Positions 1 to 10,112 of a stretch of DNA of 38,189 nucleotides are shown here, in pieces (positions within the stretch are counted from its first letter, which is position 1; each line of letters begins with the position of its first letter). Source of the DNA: Glutinoglossum americanum. Its lineage: Eukaryota; Ascomycota; Geoglossomycetes; Geoglossales; Geoglossaceae. Under the pieces are notes generated by a model, which was not told where the DNA came from, searched no databases, and worked only from the letters and a program-made list of their open reading frames with translations. Where the stretch lies: NCBI GenBank assembly GCA_020080175.1, contig JAGHQL010000220.1:1-38189 (forward strand). Reading direction: 5' to 3'. Both the position numbers and the translations under genes were made by a program.

Positions 1-423
1 GGATCTAGGGGGTTCGATAACAGTGTGACGTCGCACCCCGCAGCGATGACGATGGTTGGCCGACTGGTCTGCGTCTAGGTAAAGCCTAGATGTACGAGGA
101 CTAATGGATGGACTTGATGGTCGATGGTTTAGGGCGACTTGACGTCGGCCCGGTTTAGAATGTAGAGTAGACGGAATAGACTTGATTCTAATGAGCCGGA
201 GATGTAGAAGAACTGATCGCTGACCTCCAGCGGAAGGCCAGCAAGCCGCTTATATACACGACGAGCATTCAACAATGGAACAGACATCATAAAGCAATAA
301 GGATGTATGCTTGCGGAATCCATATAGCCATATAGGTGAGTCGCCGTTTGCGTAACCCGAGCTAGTTACCCAGCCGCGGAGGCCTAATTAGCCTCGCCGG
401 GTAACCGACTGCGGGTCATGACA
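1..423 (-). mobile_element. LTR, ~472-bp family, cut by window edge
   Basis: Reverse complement of 2037-2460, about 3% different by eye. The LTR 5' end (TGTCATGACCC) lies at 423 and the sequence runs leftwards out of the window, so the last ~49 bp are missing from view. A TATA-like GTATATAAGCGG sits inside. Whether this is a solo LTR or belongs to a larger element to the left cannot be seen. High similarity to the second copy suggests fairly recent insertion. Family (Gypsy or Copia) is not assignable from the LTR alone. Confidence 0.85.
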
Positions 424-1036
424 CTGAAGCACATAAGCAGCTGGTGTGAGAGAGCTATATTCTCTCCTTCATAGCTAGGACTGAAGTAGAAAGAGGGCTA
501 AAACCTAGATCATAAGAAGTAGCTAAACTGAAAGAACTAGAAATAGTTCCCTCCGAAAATAATCATTCATGGTAGGGGCTGGAGCATGAAGGTGGCCAGA
601 GTATGATAGTAAGGAGATGCTAAAAATAGCCTCTCAAAAATAGTTTCTTCAAAAATAGCTCTTTTAAAAACAGTCACTATATCAAAACTAGAGTCCAGGA
701 AGCCTATTCTGACTTTCATTGAAAAGACCTTAACTTTCTCTCTAAAAATAGTATCAACTCCAGTATTTACTCTTGACTTCTAAAAATGGTCTCAGTTCTA
801 ATAATAACTCTCTTAAAAATAAAACTAAAATCTTATTTTAATGCTTTTAGAATTACTCTACCTAGAAATAATACAGATGTTCGAGAAGTTTCTCAAGCCC
901 AATACTTACATTTTTATGAAGGGTGTCGGTATAGCCACTCTAACAATTTGTGTAGCCACTCCAAACATTTGCACAGCCACTCTAATTTGCGCGGCCACTC
1001 CAAAATCTGCGTAGCCACTCCAAAATTTACGCAACT
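424..1036. repeat. Degenerate tandem repeats, no gene
   Basis: No credible gene. From about 560 to 880 there are degenerate ~36-bp units built around CTCTCAAAAATAG and similar words, resembling the array at 7640-7862. From about 905 to 1036 there are five or so 19-22-bp units starting GCCACTC with A/T-rich tails. This second part recurs in inverted orientation at about 4740-4889. The AT content and the transitions between units fit RIP-type decay (inference). Confidence 0.6.
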
Positions 1037-1622
1037 TGTAATACATAGGTAGAAACTCGCACACACCACCACTTGGATACAAAAGACCATAGTATTAGCC
1101 GACAGGCTAATATGTTCCTACACCGTACTTATATAGAGCCGCATGTAACACAACGTCAGCACGCTAACAGTACCCCGCTATGCCTGACCGTTACAATTAC
1201 CCTCTCCTTTAGAGACTGTACCCTCGCAGTCTAGGTACACTCAGATACCCTTAGCACTGCATGCAGGCATCCCACTGGTGGTGACCCAACACTAGCATGC
1301 AGGCGCGCACTCTACCTATAAGCTACATTAGGCTCCTAACTTCGTAGCTACCTAGCTGGAGCACGACCCATGCCGCCTGCAGCTCGCCCATGAAGCTGTC
1401 AGCCAAAAGCAAGTAGTGCACCCTACACGACTTGAACCTGTGACCATTGTCGGCTAATACTCTTGTAATACATAAGTAGAAACTCACATATACCACCACT
1501 CGGATACAAAAGACCATAGTATTAGCTAACAGATTAATATGTTCCTACACTGTACTTATATAGAGCCGCATGTAACATGACGTCGGCATGCCGGCGGTGC
1601 CCCGCCGCGCCCGACCATTACA
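1037..1622 (-). mobile_element. TRIM-like miniature LTR element
   Basis: Two direct repeats of 159 bp (1037-1195 and 1464-1622) both begin TGTAATACAT and end TTACA. They flank a 268-bp interior with no coding capacity. Read on the minus strand, each repeat carries a TATA box (CTATATAAGTAC), and a polypurine tract (AAAGGAGAGGG) lies just inside the 3' repeat, which sets the orientation. Flanks CAACT/CAGCT agree at four of five positions, compatible with a target duplication. The two repeats differ at about 24 positions, all transitions by eye, so the copy is old and probably RIP-affected. The interior also contains GGTTCAAGTC, a tRNA B-box-like word, so a tRNA-derived origin of part of it is an alternative. 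Confidence 0.65.
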
Positions 1623-1709
1623 CAGCTACTCCAAAAAATCAATGTGGCAACTCCAATCAGTGTTGTATACTATTTGCTACTTCATAAAGTATTCATAAAA
1701 TTATTGGAA

Positions 1710-1841
1710 ATTCACAGTAGACACGTGAATCCACAGTGACCATGCAAATCCACAGTGGCTACGCGAATCTATAGTGGCCGCACGAATCTATGGTGACTGC
1801 ACGAATCTATAGTGGTCACAAGAGTCCACAGTGGCCATGCA
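1710..1841. repeat. 19-bp minisatellite, seven units
   Basis: Seven consecutive units of 19 bp (the last 18) with consensus ATCYAYAGTGGCCRCRCGA can be laid out without gaps. Differences between units are mostly transitions. No coding function is apparent. Confidence 0.85.
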
Positions 1842-2036
1842 TTATACTACCTACAATGCTGCTTACAATGCTACTCACCCTACTTCCTACTATATTGCCT
1901 ACCATACTACCCACCATGCTGCTCTTTATGCTACCCACCATACTGCTCGCCATGCTGCCCACTACTCAAAAATCTTTGCGGCCACTCCAAAACCTATACC
2001 ATCCTATCCATATAACCACCCTAACTAGTGTAGCTA
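1842..2036. repeat. Degenerate CTACCATGCTGC-type repeat, no gene
   Basis: A run of short, imperfect words (ctaccatactaccc, catgctgctc and variants) extends to about 1968. It is followed by GCCACTCC-type sequence related to 905-1036. All frames give low-complexity peptides only. The right border is the target duplication of the solo LTR at 2037. Confidence 0.5.
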
Positions 2037-2508
2037 TGTCATGACCCGCAGTCGGTTACCCGGCGAGGCCATTTAGGCCTCCGCGGCCGGGTAACTAGCT
2101 CGGGTTACGCAAACGGCGACTCGCCTATATGGCTATATGGATTCCGCAAGCATACATCCTTATTGCTTTATGACGTCTGTTCCATTGTTGAATGCCCGTC
2201 GTGTATATAAGCGGCTCGCTGGCCTCCCGCTGGAGGTCAGCGATCAGTTCTTCTACATCTCCTACTCATTAGAATCAAGTCTATTCCATCTACTCTACAT
2301 TCTAAACCGGGCCGACGTCAAGTCGCCCTAAACCATCGACCATCAAGTCCATCCATTAGTCCTCGTACATCTAGGCTTTACCTAGACGCAGACCAGTCGG
2401 CCAACCATCGTCATCGCTGCGGGGTGCGACGTCACACTATTATCGAACCCCCTAGATCCCTCGACGTCGGAGTGCCTTCGTGTCGCCTTGGCATCGAGAG
2501 TTCTTACA
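2037..2508 (+). mobile_element. Solo LTR, ~472 bp, with 5-bp target duplication
   Basis: Starts TGTCATGACCC and ends TTCTTACA. It is flanked on both sides by AGCTA (2032-2036 and 2509-2513), a perfect 5-bp target duplication. It contains a TATA-like GTATATAAGCGG near the middle. The same family appears inverted at 1-423 and as a 3'-end fragment at 34928-35044, which independently fixes the right boundary. No internal coding region is attached, so this is a solo LTR left by recombination. Low divergence from the left copy argues for a young age. Confidence 0.9.
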
Positions 2509-2683
2509 AGCTATTCTATTATTAATATAAACTACTCTGCTATATTAGAGCAATGTACTTACTTATTTACTACTCCTCTCTCCTTGCCCTAAGTGTGTAG
2601 GCCCAAGTTGCTAGTGTAAAGCCTATAAGATCTGATTCTTTAGTCTATAATGGTGAAGTATTTCTACCAGATTTATGTAGTCT
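2509..2683. other. Short AT-rich stretch, nothing recognised
   Basis: AT-rich sequence between the solo LTR and the MULE relic. It may contain the lost end of the relic element, but no terminal inverted repeat was identified. Confidence 0.4.
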
Positions 2684-4651
2684 TTATAGTTCACAAGTGG
2701 TTAACTCATCTTCTAAAGAGTCATGATAATCACTGCTACTACTGCTGCTTATAGGCACTAGAGGAGAGTCTTTTTGGTAGTCAGTTTGAGTGTGTTTGCA
2801 AGGTTTGATTGCTACTTTTCCTTTTGACGTTGGTAGCTTTTCAAACTTTAAGGGCTTCCGAGCTATTGATGAGGCTAGCCATTGATTCCTAGATCCTTGA
2901 GATCGTCCTCTTGTATGCACAGTATGAGGATTGAGAATTGGTCAAGGCGTCATCTGAATAAAATCTTTTAGAGAGTAGGTGAAGAACTAGTGAGGATAGA
3001 AATCATGTTGACAAAGGACCTGACCATTAACAATGCGGTCCTAGATAACATAATAATATGGGATACCCATAGAATCTAGAAAATTTTTATGGCAAGGATG
3101 ATATAATGTAAATCGGTCAAGAATCTGCTTCTGCTCATATATGCACCAGAATGCAAATGGTATAATGTGTCTAATTAAAGTGCTAAATAGAGGAGACCGG
3201 AAGTTTTGAGGTATTTAATTTTTTGCTACTACCAAAGCTGCTCAGTGCTCTTGATGCTGAGTTGCTAGCATCAGAGAAAACTTCTCAAACACATTATAGA
3301 GATCTCCAGTAAATACCTGAAGATACTGCTTAATAATAGAGTAAGTGCCTTTTGCTCGAGATGTTTCGTGATACCTAAAGTGTAAATATCAGTCTGTCCA
3401 ACAGAATACAAACTGCTCCTTATACTTATCAAGCCATGTTTTTAACAAGTACTTGAGTAGAGTAGAACTGCTTCGCTATTTCTTCTGAAGCTCCACCCAC
3501 CTCTTTTCATAGTTATTAACTGAACTTGATGATACTAGTGTCCGTCATTGAGACATGAAGCTATCCTTCTCTTTATCTTCTTTATGAATTTTCAACTGCT
3601 GGCAGTATGCTAATACATTCTTGTTAATATGCCAACTATATAGTAAATTATATAATTGAGAAAATATATAAGAGATAACATTTATGAGTCCTTGGTCTTT
3701 ATCTGTAACAATAACATCTAGAAATGCAATCTCTTGAACATTCATAACTTCTTGTAACATCTTCAATGCATATGAATAATCTTCCTCCTTTTCGCAAGAG
3801 AAAAATATAAATGCAGCAAAGAATATATGATTCAAGCCAGTAGATCCAAGAATATCAAGTAATGGCATATTGAAATAATTGGTTTTGTAAGTGCAATCTA
3901 TTAATAGTACTTTAGAATATTATTTTAGTAGAGTAAGAGATTCAGGATGTGTAAAGAACAGTAAAGTAATATGACTATTTTGATCAAGTTGATAGTTGAA
4001 CTCCCACTTACTTATTTCTAATTCATGAAGCATAGCTTCGATTGAAGACTATCCTTCCAACAGCTCTGATCTTAGCTTCCTCTGTAGATTGTAAATATCC
4101 TATATTATCTAGGTAAAGTCTGGGTTGTCATGAAGAATTGTAGTAGAGATTTGCTTTAAAGTGATTCTAGCTTTAGTCATAGCTGTGACTTGTTCACAGA
4201 TGGCAGTAGGGAACTTGCGATGTTGGTGATATGCAATAGGATCGTTCGGACCATAGTTGTATATTGAATCGATTACAGTAAGCTCCTATTATACTTCTTC
4301 CTCCTATTGCGCTTCTTCTTCCTCTTGCACTTCTCTATTCTTGATTCTATCTATTCTATATACCCGGTATCTGAATAGGCATTCTGTCTTCTGGCTGATT
4401 AAAGACTTCTTACGATCAGTGACCCGGTTCTAGGACTTTCCACTCTTTACATATTAGATGTAGCAAGTAGGAATAATGCCCCCCAGCCCACGCTTGCTCT
4501 TGCCAACAGCAACTGCATAGTTATAAGCTCTGGCATGGTCTTGAAGCTGTGAAAGGAGATCTTCGTAGGTAAGAAAAGTACTATTAGGTGGGAGTACTAG
4601 ATCAGATAGCATGTTGCGAACCTTGTGTAATTGAAATCTTTTATTATACAC
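2684..4651 (-). pseudogene. Decayed MULE transposase relic
   Basis: Minus-strand reading shows transposase pieces in the right order: an N-terminal segment near 4651-4454 (YEDLLSQLQDHARAYNYAVA), a DCTYKTN box near 3890 (first catalytic Asp), MPLLDILGSTGLN, VIVTDKDQGLINVI (second Asp), YSWHINKNVL, and a C-terminal ILNPHTVHTRGRSQGSRNQ near 2910. The order and motifs match the intact MULE at 5089-6855, but the sequence is clearly a different subfamily. Many in-frame stops interrupt it, and several sit where Trp would be expected (TGG to TAG, CpA to TpA on the other strand), the usual RIP outcome. The region is AT-rich. It is a dead DNA transposon, and no terminal repeats were found. Confidence 0.8.
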
Positions 4652-4726
4652 AGAATTGTGACTCCAGAAATAAGGTTGGTCTAATTATCTATATCTAGTT
4701 ACATTGAAGCTGCATATGTATGTAAA

Positions 4727-4889
4727 CTATGCACTATATAGATTGGAGTAGTTATTGATTGGAGTAGGGTAGTCACGTAGAATTCTGGAGTAGCTGCATA
4801 AAATTTTAGAGTATCTGCACAAATTGAAGTAGCTGCACAAATTGTTGAAGTGGCTGCACAAATTGTTGGAGTGGCTATACCGACATCCT
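4727..4889. repeat. Inverted copy of the GCCACTC repeat, MULE target
   Basis: The reverse complement gives GGATGTCGGTATAGCCACTC followed by several CAATTTGTGCAGCYACT units, matching about 910-1036. The copy is cut at its GGATGTC side by the intact MULE. The unit length is about 20 bp with A/T-rich tails. No gene. Confidence 0.7.
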
Positions 4890-4897
4890 TTTATAAA

Positions 4898-4984
4898 GGC
4901 TCCCGGTATTGCCACAGGGCAAAATGGTAGTGCCACAGGGTGGGAACGGTAATGCCACAGGGCGGAAACAGTAATGCCACAGGG
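4898..4984 (+). repeat. Left terminal inverted repeat of the MULE
   Basis: 87 bp starting GGCTCCCGGTATTGCCACAG. It contains four copies of GCCACAGGG spaced by 21-22 bp, which look like repeated transposase-binding sites (inference). It is matched by 6942-7028 in inverted orientation with only a few differences. Confidence 0.9.
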
Positions 4985-5088
4985 TGTATTTTTTAGAGCG
5001 GAGAGGGCTAGTCTAGAGCTATTCTATGTACATAATTAAATCATTTAATGCTCAGTATCTCTTCTTGATGTCCACGGCCACTCCTCAG

Positions 5089-6855
5089 TCATCTTCTGAG
5101 TAGTATACTCACTTGTTCAAAAGTGGACGGCTCTCGCTGGGTTGATGATGCTGCTGGGCGCAATCTGACAGCATGGTTTGGTGGAACTTGTCGTTGCTGC
5201 TCCAGTCGGCCATTGCGAGGGCGGCCCCGAACCTTTGCAATGGCTGGGTTTAGAACGAAAGGAATAACAGTCAGAGGTGTACGTGGCAGAAAGTGCCAAT
5301 GTGGATGGATATCATCTATTGTTAAGGTTCCGTTCTCTTTAAGCCGTTGTTGCATTCGATGGGCACATGGTAAGCCCATAGACCGCATAAAACTATGGCT
5401 GCAGTGAGGTAGAGATTCCGGTTTTGAAAGAAGATGGCGCTGATCCCAAAGACGACCAAGAGCATAGTTAGATATGCGACCAATCAATTGAGCGTAAAAT
5501 GGGTCTCTAGCGGTATGAGGTGTTCTGGTTTTGTTATGTGCAATAGCGCCATCGAATTCTGAGTGCTGATTAACAAGCATAAGGGTAATCCTGTCGTAAA
5601 CTGTTCTAAGATCTCCTGTCGAAACTTGCAAATAGGATTTTAAGGTGCTATGAGCTCCCTCCACTCTGGACGTGACCCGGTTTCCGAGATGCAAATACTG
5701 ATCAGTATAAGCTCGAACTATCAATCACTTCCAAAGATCCAAGCACGTTTCCTTAAGATACCGGACCAACTCATAAGCTTGACTATCAAACGTATCTTGC
5801 AATGTCTGCCATCTTTTTTCAAAGATAGCTTCACTTCCACTTGAGACTACCTCTGTCCATGCTTTCATAAAAGCCTGAACCTCTTCTTTTTTTTCAAATG
5901 CTTTTGAAGCACGAACCAAAACATTCTTTTCAATATGCCAAATGCATAGAAGATGCTGAGTTTTTGGAAATACCTGATGAATTGCTTTTATAAGTGCCAA
6001 TTCTCTATCCATAAGCATCACGCCAGTTACCAACTCAGTAGTATAGAGCCTTTTCAATTGCTCCATCGCCCAAACATAGTCATCTTCCTCCTCTTTAGCG
6101 AGAAAACAAAATGTAACATGGAAATTTGAATTCAAGCATGTTGTCCCCACGATATTGAGAAGCGGCATTTTAAATCGGTTTGTCTTATAGGTGCAATCGA
6201 GGAGTAAGATATCGGGATATTGATGAAAGATTTCGATACTTCGAGGATGAGCAAAAAACAGATAAGTAACTTGTCCGATAGTATCAGTTTTATACTGAAA
6301 GGTATAATTACTATTCTCGAGAATAGCAATAAGAGACTCCATTGGTGTTTTGCCTGCTAAGTTTTCTCGCCGAATTTCCTTTCGAATATTGTAAACATCC
6401 CCCACAAGTATTGTATGATTGGCACTTTGTCTTATCGTAGAAACAATTTCTCGCGATGCAACTCCAGACTTTGAAAGCTCCCGAACCTGTTGCTTGATAG
6501 CAGGAGTAAGACAGCACTGTATTGGATGTGAAACAGCTGTTGTGGTTGCTTCGTGATTGTGTTCTGGGTTTCTAACTTTCACAAACCAAATATTGTCCTT
6601 GAGGTTTGCTCGGATTGAAAAAGGACAGTCAATCAAGCGGGTTCCAGTATCGCGAAGGCGATTAGTATCATTAATACCATATCGGGCTCTATACTTGCCC
6701 CCACGATCGCAGCGAAAATAGATAGCATCATCTTTAGCATTAGAACGCTGTATAGTGATCGCATAGCCATTGGTTGCAACATGAGCTTGTAAAGCATCAA
6801 CTAATACTTTCCGGTCGAGGTACTGGGTAGCTTCAGATGGTGGAAGGAGGGACAT
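5089..6855 (-). pseudogene. MULE transposase, one in-frame stop
   Basis: A 588-codon frame from ATG at 6855 is broken only by TGA at 5725-5727. The N-terminus has a FAR1/WRKY-GCM1-type zinc-binding module (C near residue 49, CPFSIRA, and a closing NPEHNHEA). The MULE DDE domain follows: DCTYKTNRFKMPLL (D220), MLMDRELALIKAI (D283), the CIWHIEKNV C/H motif, and FEKRWQTLQ (E346). After the stop the same frame continues with NRVTSRVEGAHS and a SWIM-like zinc finger (CSHSF...GLPCAH), then a basic GRPR tail. Such enzymes cut and paste the element through its terminal repeats. Read-through, editing of the copy or sequencing error could explain the stop; otherwise the copy is inactive. Codon use and GC differ from the AT-rich flanks. 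Confidence 0.9.
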
Positions 6856-6941
6856 ATTCGCAGCGATGAATTAAGTCAATTGAGGTGATGTTGGTCTACT
6901 AGCGGTGAAAAAATTTTCATTGCTATGGCGCTAGTATCGTG

Positions 6942-7028
6942 CCCTGTGGCACTACTGTTTCCGCCCTGTGGCATTACCGTTCCCACCCTGTGGCACTACC
7001 ATTTCGCTCTGTGGCAATACCGGGAGCC
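6942..7028 (-). repeat. Right terminal inverted repeat of the MULE
   Basis: 87 bp, the reverse complement of 4898-4984 apart from a few mismatches, with the same four GCCACAGGG sub-repeats. It lies upstream of the transposase ATG (6855), so it probably also holds the promoter (inference). Confidence 0.9.
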
Positions 7029-7639
7029 TTTATAAATACTCTTATATTATTTATTTTATACAAAGTATGTAGCTATTTCTTATAAATACTATTACTCTAT
7101 TTTTGATACTTTATTATAACTAGAAAGCTGTTAAAGCAACTTGTCCTTCAATTTCATATTCAAACTAACTGTTATTAGTAGAGGTACTATGATATTTTTA
7201 ATTAAACTCTGCAAAAGTCTTTTTTATTGGTAGAGGGTAACTTTGATTCTGTATATGTTTCAGCATTGCAAGTAGCATAAAAATAAAGTTCAAGAGTCTT
7301 TACGATTTTTTCTAAAAGAGGAAACTAAAAAGTTTAATTAGTTAAACTGTAAGTATAATATTTACTATTGTAATATAGCAAAATATAATATCTACTTTAT
7401 AAAATAACTATAATTCATCACCCTTCTTTAAAATATTATTCTTTGATTTGTGAAATTTTTCATCTGTTGTTTTTTTTAATCTTGTTATTTCGAGAATATA
7501 TAATTACTATATATTACTTGATGATGTTTACTAGCTAGTATTTATATATATTTGTTTTTGTTAATAAATGCTTCTTGACAAAGTAACTAAAAATAAAATA
7601 TGACTTATAATTAGTAGTTAATGATTTTTAGTTTTTGAT

Positions 7640-7862
7640 TTCCAGCCCCCTCCAAAAATAACTCCTACTTTAATATTGACCTCTTTCATTAAAAGAAACT
7701 CCTACTCTAGTATTAATTCCCTTTTTTCAAAAATGGTAACTACTTCAGTATTGACCCTCTCTTACAAAAGTGACTCCCTCCAGAATTGGTCCTTTGCTCC
7801 AAAAAAGACTCATTTCCAATATCGGCTCTTTTTCTAAATGTGACTCCTACTCAAGTACTTGT
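7640..7862. repeat. ~36-bp minisatellite, about six units
   Basis: Units such as gacctctttcattaaaagaa...ctctagtatt repeat about six times with substitutions and small length changes. Each unit has a C/T-rich part, an A-run, GACTCC and a TATT-like end. Similar words occur at about 560-880. Confidence 0.65.
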
Positions 7863-7984
7863 AAAGTATACTAGTAATCTACTACCTTATCAGAATTATA
7901 TTATTTAGAAAAAACTAGTTAAAGTAATCCCTTACTTATAGTATATATAAGTATAGTTCTATACTTATGACTACAAATAAGCAA

Positions 7985-8435
7985 ATATGGCTAATTGTAT
8001 AGAAATTAATTGTACATGCCCTAATATGACCAAATATACTCAGTTATATATAAATATTATTATATACAATTTATATTATATATGATTCTATATAATCAAA
8101 AGTATTCAATTAAATATATATATATACAAACTATACTGTATATAATCTTATAATATAACTAAAAATATTTAATCATATATAGAGATTATATTATACACAA
8201 TTTTACATTATGACCAAAAGTGTTCAATTCTATACAAAGATTATATTATATATAAAATATCATATATATAATCTTATACTTATAATCAAATAGTCTCATC
8301 GAGTATATAATGTATCATGTACATAGAATATCATATATACAGTCCTATACTTACAATCAAATGATCATATCATACATATAATATATTGTATATATGAAAT
8401 ATTGTGTATACAGTTGTATACTTACAATCAATGGC
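7985..8435. repeat. ~71-bp AT-rich tandem repeat
   Basis: The word TATACTTAYAATCAA recurs at 8275, 8346 and 8417, exactly 71 bp apart, each followed by similar TATATA-rich sequence. Weaker copies of the unit (TCAAAAGTATTCAATT-like) extend left to about 7985. Confidence 0.75.
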
Positions 8436-9770
8436 GTAAAAAGGGCTAAAGCATAAGAGAGCTGAAGTGTCATAAATAAAGTATAGAGAAATGATATAAA
8501 ACTGTCAAAAGAATGAGTATATTAAGTAATTCTATTTGGCTAGACAGGTCTAGGTAAATAAAGTTGGAAATGTGATGAAAAGAAATTTATTGAATGTATA
8601 AAGACAAGAGGTTGTATGAGAAAGAAATAAAGTAGAAGAAGATCTTTATATATATAAAGTATTAAAGGGTAAGCTGGTAGACTTACTAAGTGAACATATA
8701 AACAACACCAATATATAATAACAACAGTATTATAGAATAAATTTATAATATAAAGTATGACAGTAGTTGAAGCGTAGTAAAGGATGGAGTTTGAGAAATC
8801 TTATGAGAGACAATATTATTTATAAAGAGTACAAAGCAATAAAAGTAACTCTAGTCAGATAAGAATTAGATTAATTTATGAAAGATAAAGAAATAAATAA
8901 TTAGTAGAATTTCTATCTAAAGTAATTGTCTAAGGCCAATTTATTATTATGTACCCTTTAAGCATGATTTAGAAATTTTTTAAGGTTATTTAAAATATTC
9001 TCACATAATGGATAAGGATAAAGGACTTTCTGATCTAGTATGATATATTATAGGTGAACATACTTAACATGCTTTGGTAAAATATCAAGGCAAGAGAATA
9101 AAAAAGTCTGAACAATATGAGATATTTGATTGTTGTCAAGACAGAAGAGATATTGAATGCCTAAACAGATTGTAGAAAATAAGTCTAGTTCTGATATATT
9201 TTCTTCAACCTTTATGATACTATAGAATAATGACTTCTCCTATTATGATACTTTTTGTAAAGTACACAAAGTCATTATATCTCTTATGAATATTACTTTA
9301 AGGTTATAGACTAAATATTTTGACTTCTTATTAGTTAGGTATCTGAAAAGCACTTCTGCAAGGCATGATCATTCTTCGAATATATGTATGATTGGCTCTA
9401 TTTATTATCTCTCTGCTTTAGTGACTAAAGTACTGAAAGCTTGTTTCTCAACTTCTTTAATATAGATTAAATCATACCATTCTTTCATAACTTCTTCTAT
9501 TAAGCTATTTGTCAAGCCTGTCATATATATTTCAGGTTACTAAGGAGGTTTATATATGTTTGATAGACATTAGTTCTTTTAATCTTATAAATCTTTCCAT
9601 AAGTTGTTTTTAAATCTGTATATAGTTAATTTTTCTATTGTTATAATTTCTTGATCTTAAGATAACTTTCAATAGATACTGATTGATTTAGGGTTAGAGT
9701 CTTTGACACTTGTAGATCTCAATTAAGACTCATTTAGCCCATTGTATGAATCAGTACATTCTGTAAAAGG

Positions 9771-10112
9771 TGTCACAGCACATAAAGCTGCAAGGGACAA
9801 GGCTTGTGAGCTTAAATTAGTATAGGGTCTGTGCTTAAGCCAAGCCCTCGAACTTCTTTTCTAACCAACAGAGTTGATTCTTTAACCTCTATTAGTCAAC
9901 TCATTTCTTGTATATAGTCCATTTAATAGAAGCTACTCAGTACCACCATACCCATCCTACTACTTAACTTAATTACCCCTGCTATCTCATTGGACCTCCA
10001 GCTAGGCCGTGACACCCATTCGAACTCGAGAACTTGCCCACAATCTACGAACGAGCCCTCAAGCAATCCCTTTGAATCTCAGGCACCTGCAGCCCCCCCT
10101 TAGACTCTGACA
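9771..10112 (+). mobile_element. Solo LTR, ~343-bp family, older copy
   Basis: 342 bp from TGTCACAGCAC to CTCTGACA, flanked on both sides by AAAGG (9766-9770 and 10113-10117), a perfect 5-bp target duplication. It matches 10701-11044 in inverted orientation over its full length and shares the GCCGTGACACCCATT block. No internal region is attached. It is richer in A/T than the other copy, so it is probably the older of the two. Superfamily not assignable. Confidence 0.85.

Larger units (their letters stand above)
4898..7028 (-). mobile_element. MULE DNA transposon, nearly intact, 2131 bp
   Basis: A complete-looking Mutator-like element has 87-bp terminal inverted repeats (4898-4984 and 6942-7028) and one transposase gene on the minus strand. 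It is flanked on both sides by TTTATAAA (4890-4897 and 7029-7036). That word is its own reverse complement, so it could be an 8-bp target duplication or part of the inverted repeats; 8-11 bp duplications are usual for MULEs. The element has normal base composition inside AT-rich, RIP-like surroundings, so it probably arrived after the flanks decayed (inference). Confidence 0.9.
7029..9770. other. AT-rich, RIP-like block without genes
   Basis: Strongly AT-rich with stops in all frames and no reading frame above about 60 codons. It contains two tandem arrays (listed separately). The rest looks like old repeats mutated beyond recognition. No element could be named from residual protein motifs. 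Confidence 0.7.

Noticed and set aside
129-323. Apparent 64-aa protein repeated at 2137-2331
   Set aside because: It is an open frame inside the two LTR copies; identical because the LTRs are similar, with no domain or coding signal.
905-1036. CRISPR-like array
   Set aside because: Units are degenerate, spacing is irregular with no unique spacers, and the genome is fungal.
1400-1470. tRNA gene suggested by GGTTCAAGTC on the minus strand
   Set aside because: No cloverleaf with a proper acceptor stem and A box at the right spacing could be drawn; treated as a word inside the TRIM-like element.
424-2036. Interval between inverted LTRs as the interior of one retroelement
   Set aside because: The LTRs point in opposite directions and the right one has its own 5-bp duplication; the interval holds minisatellites and a TRIM, no element interior.
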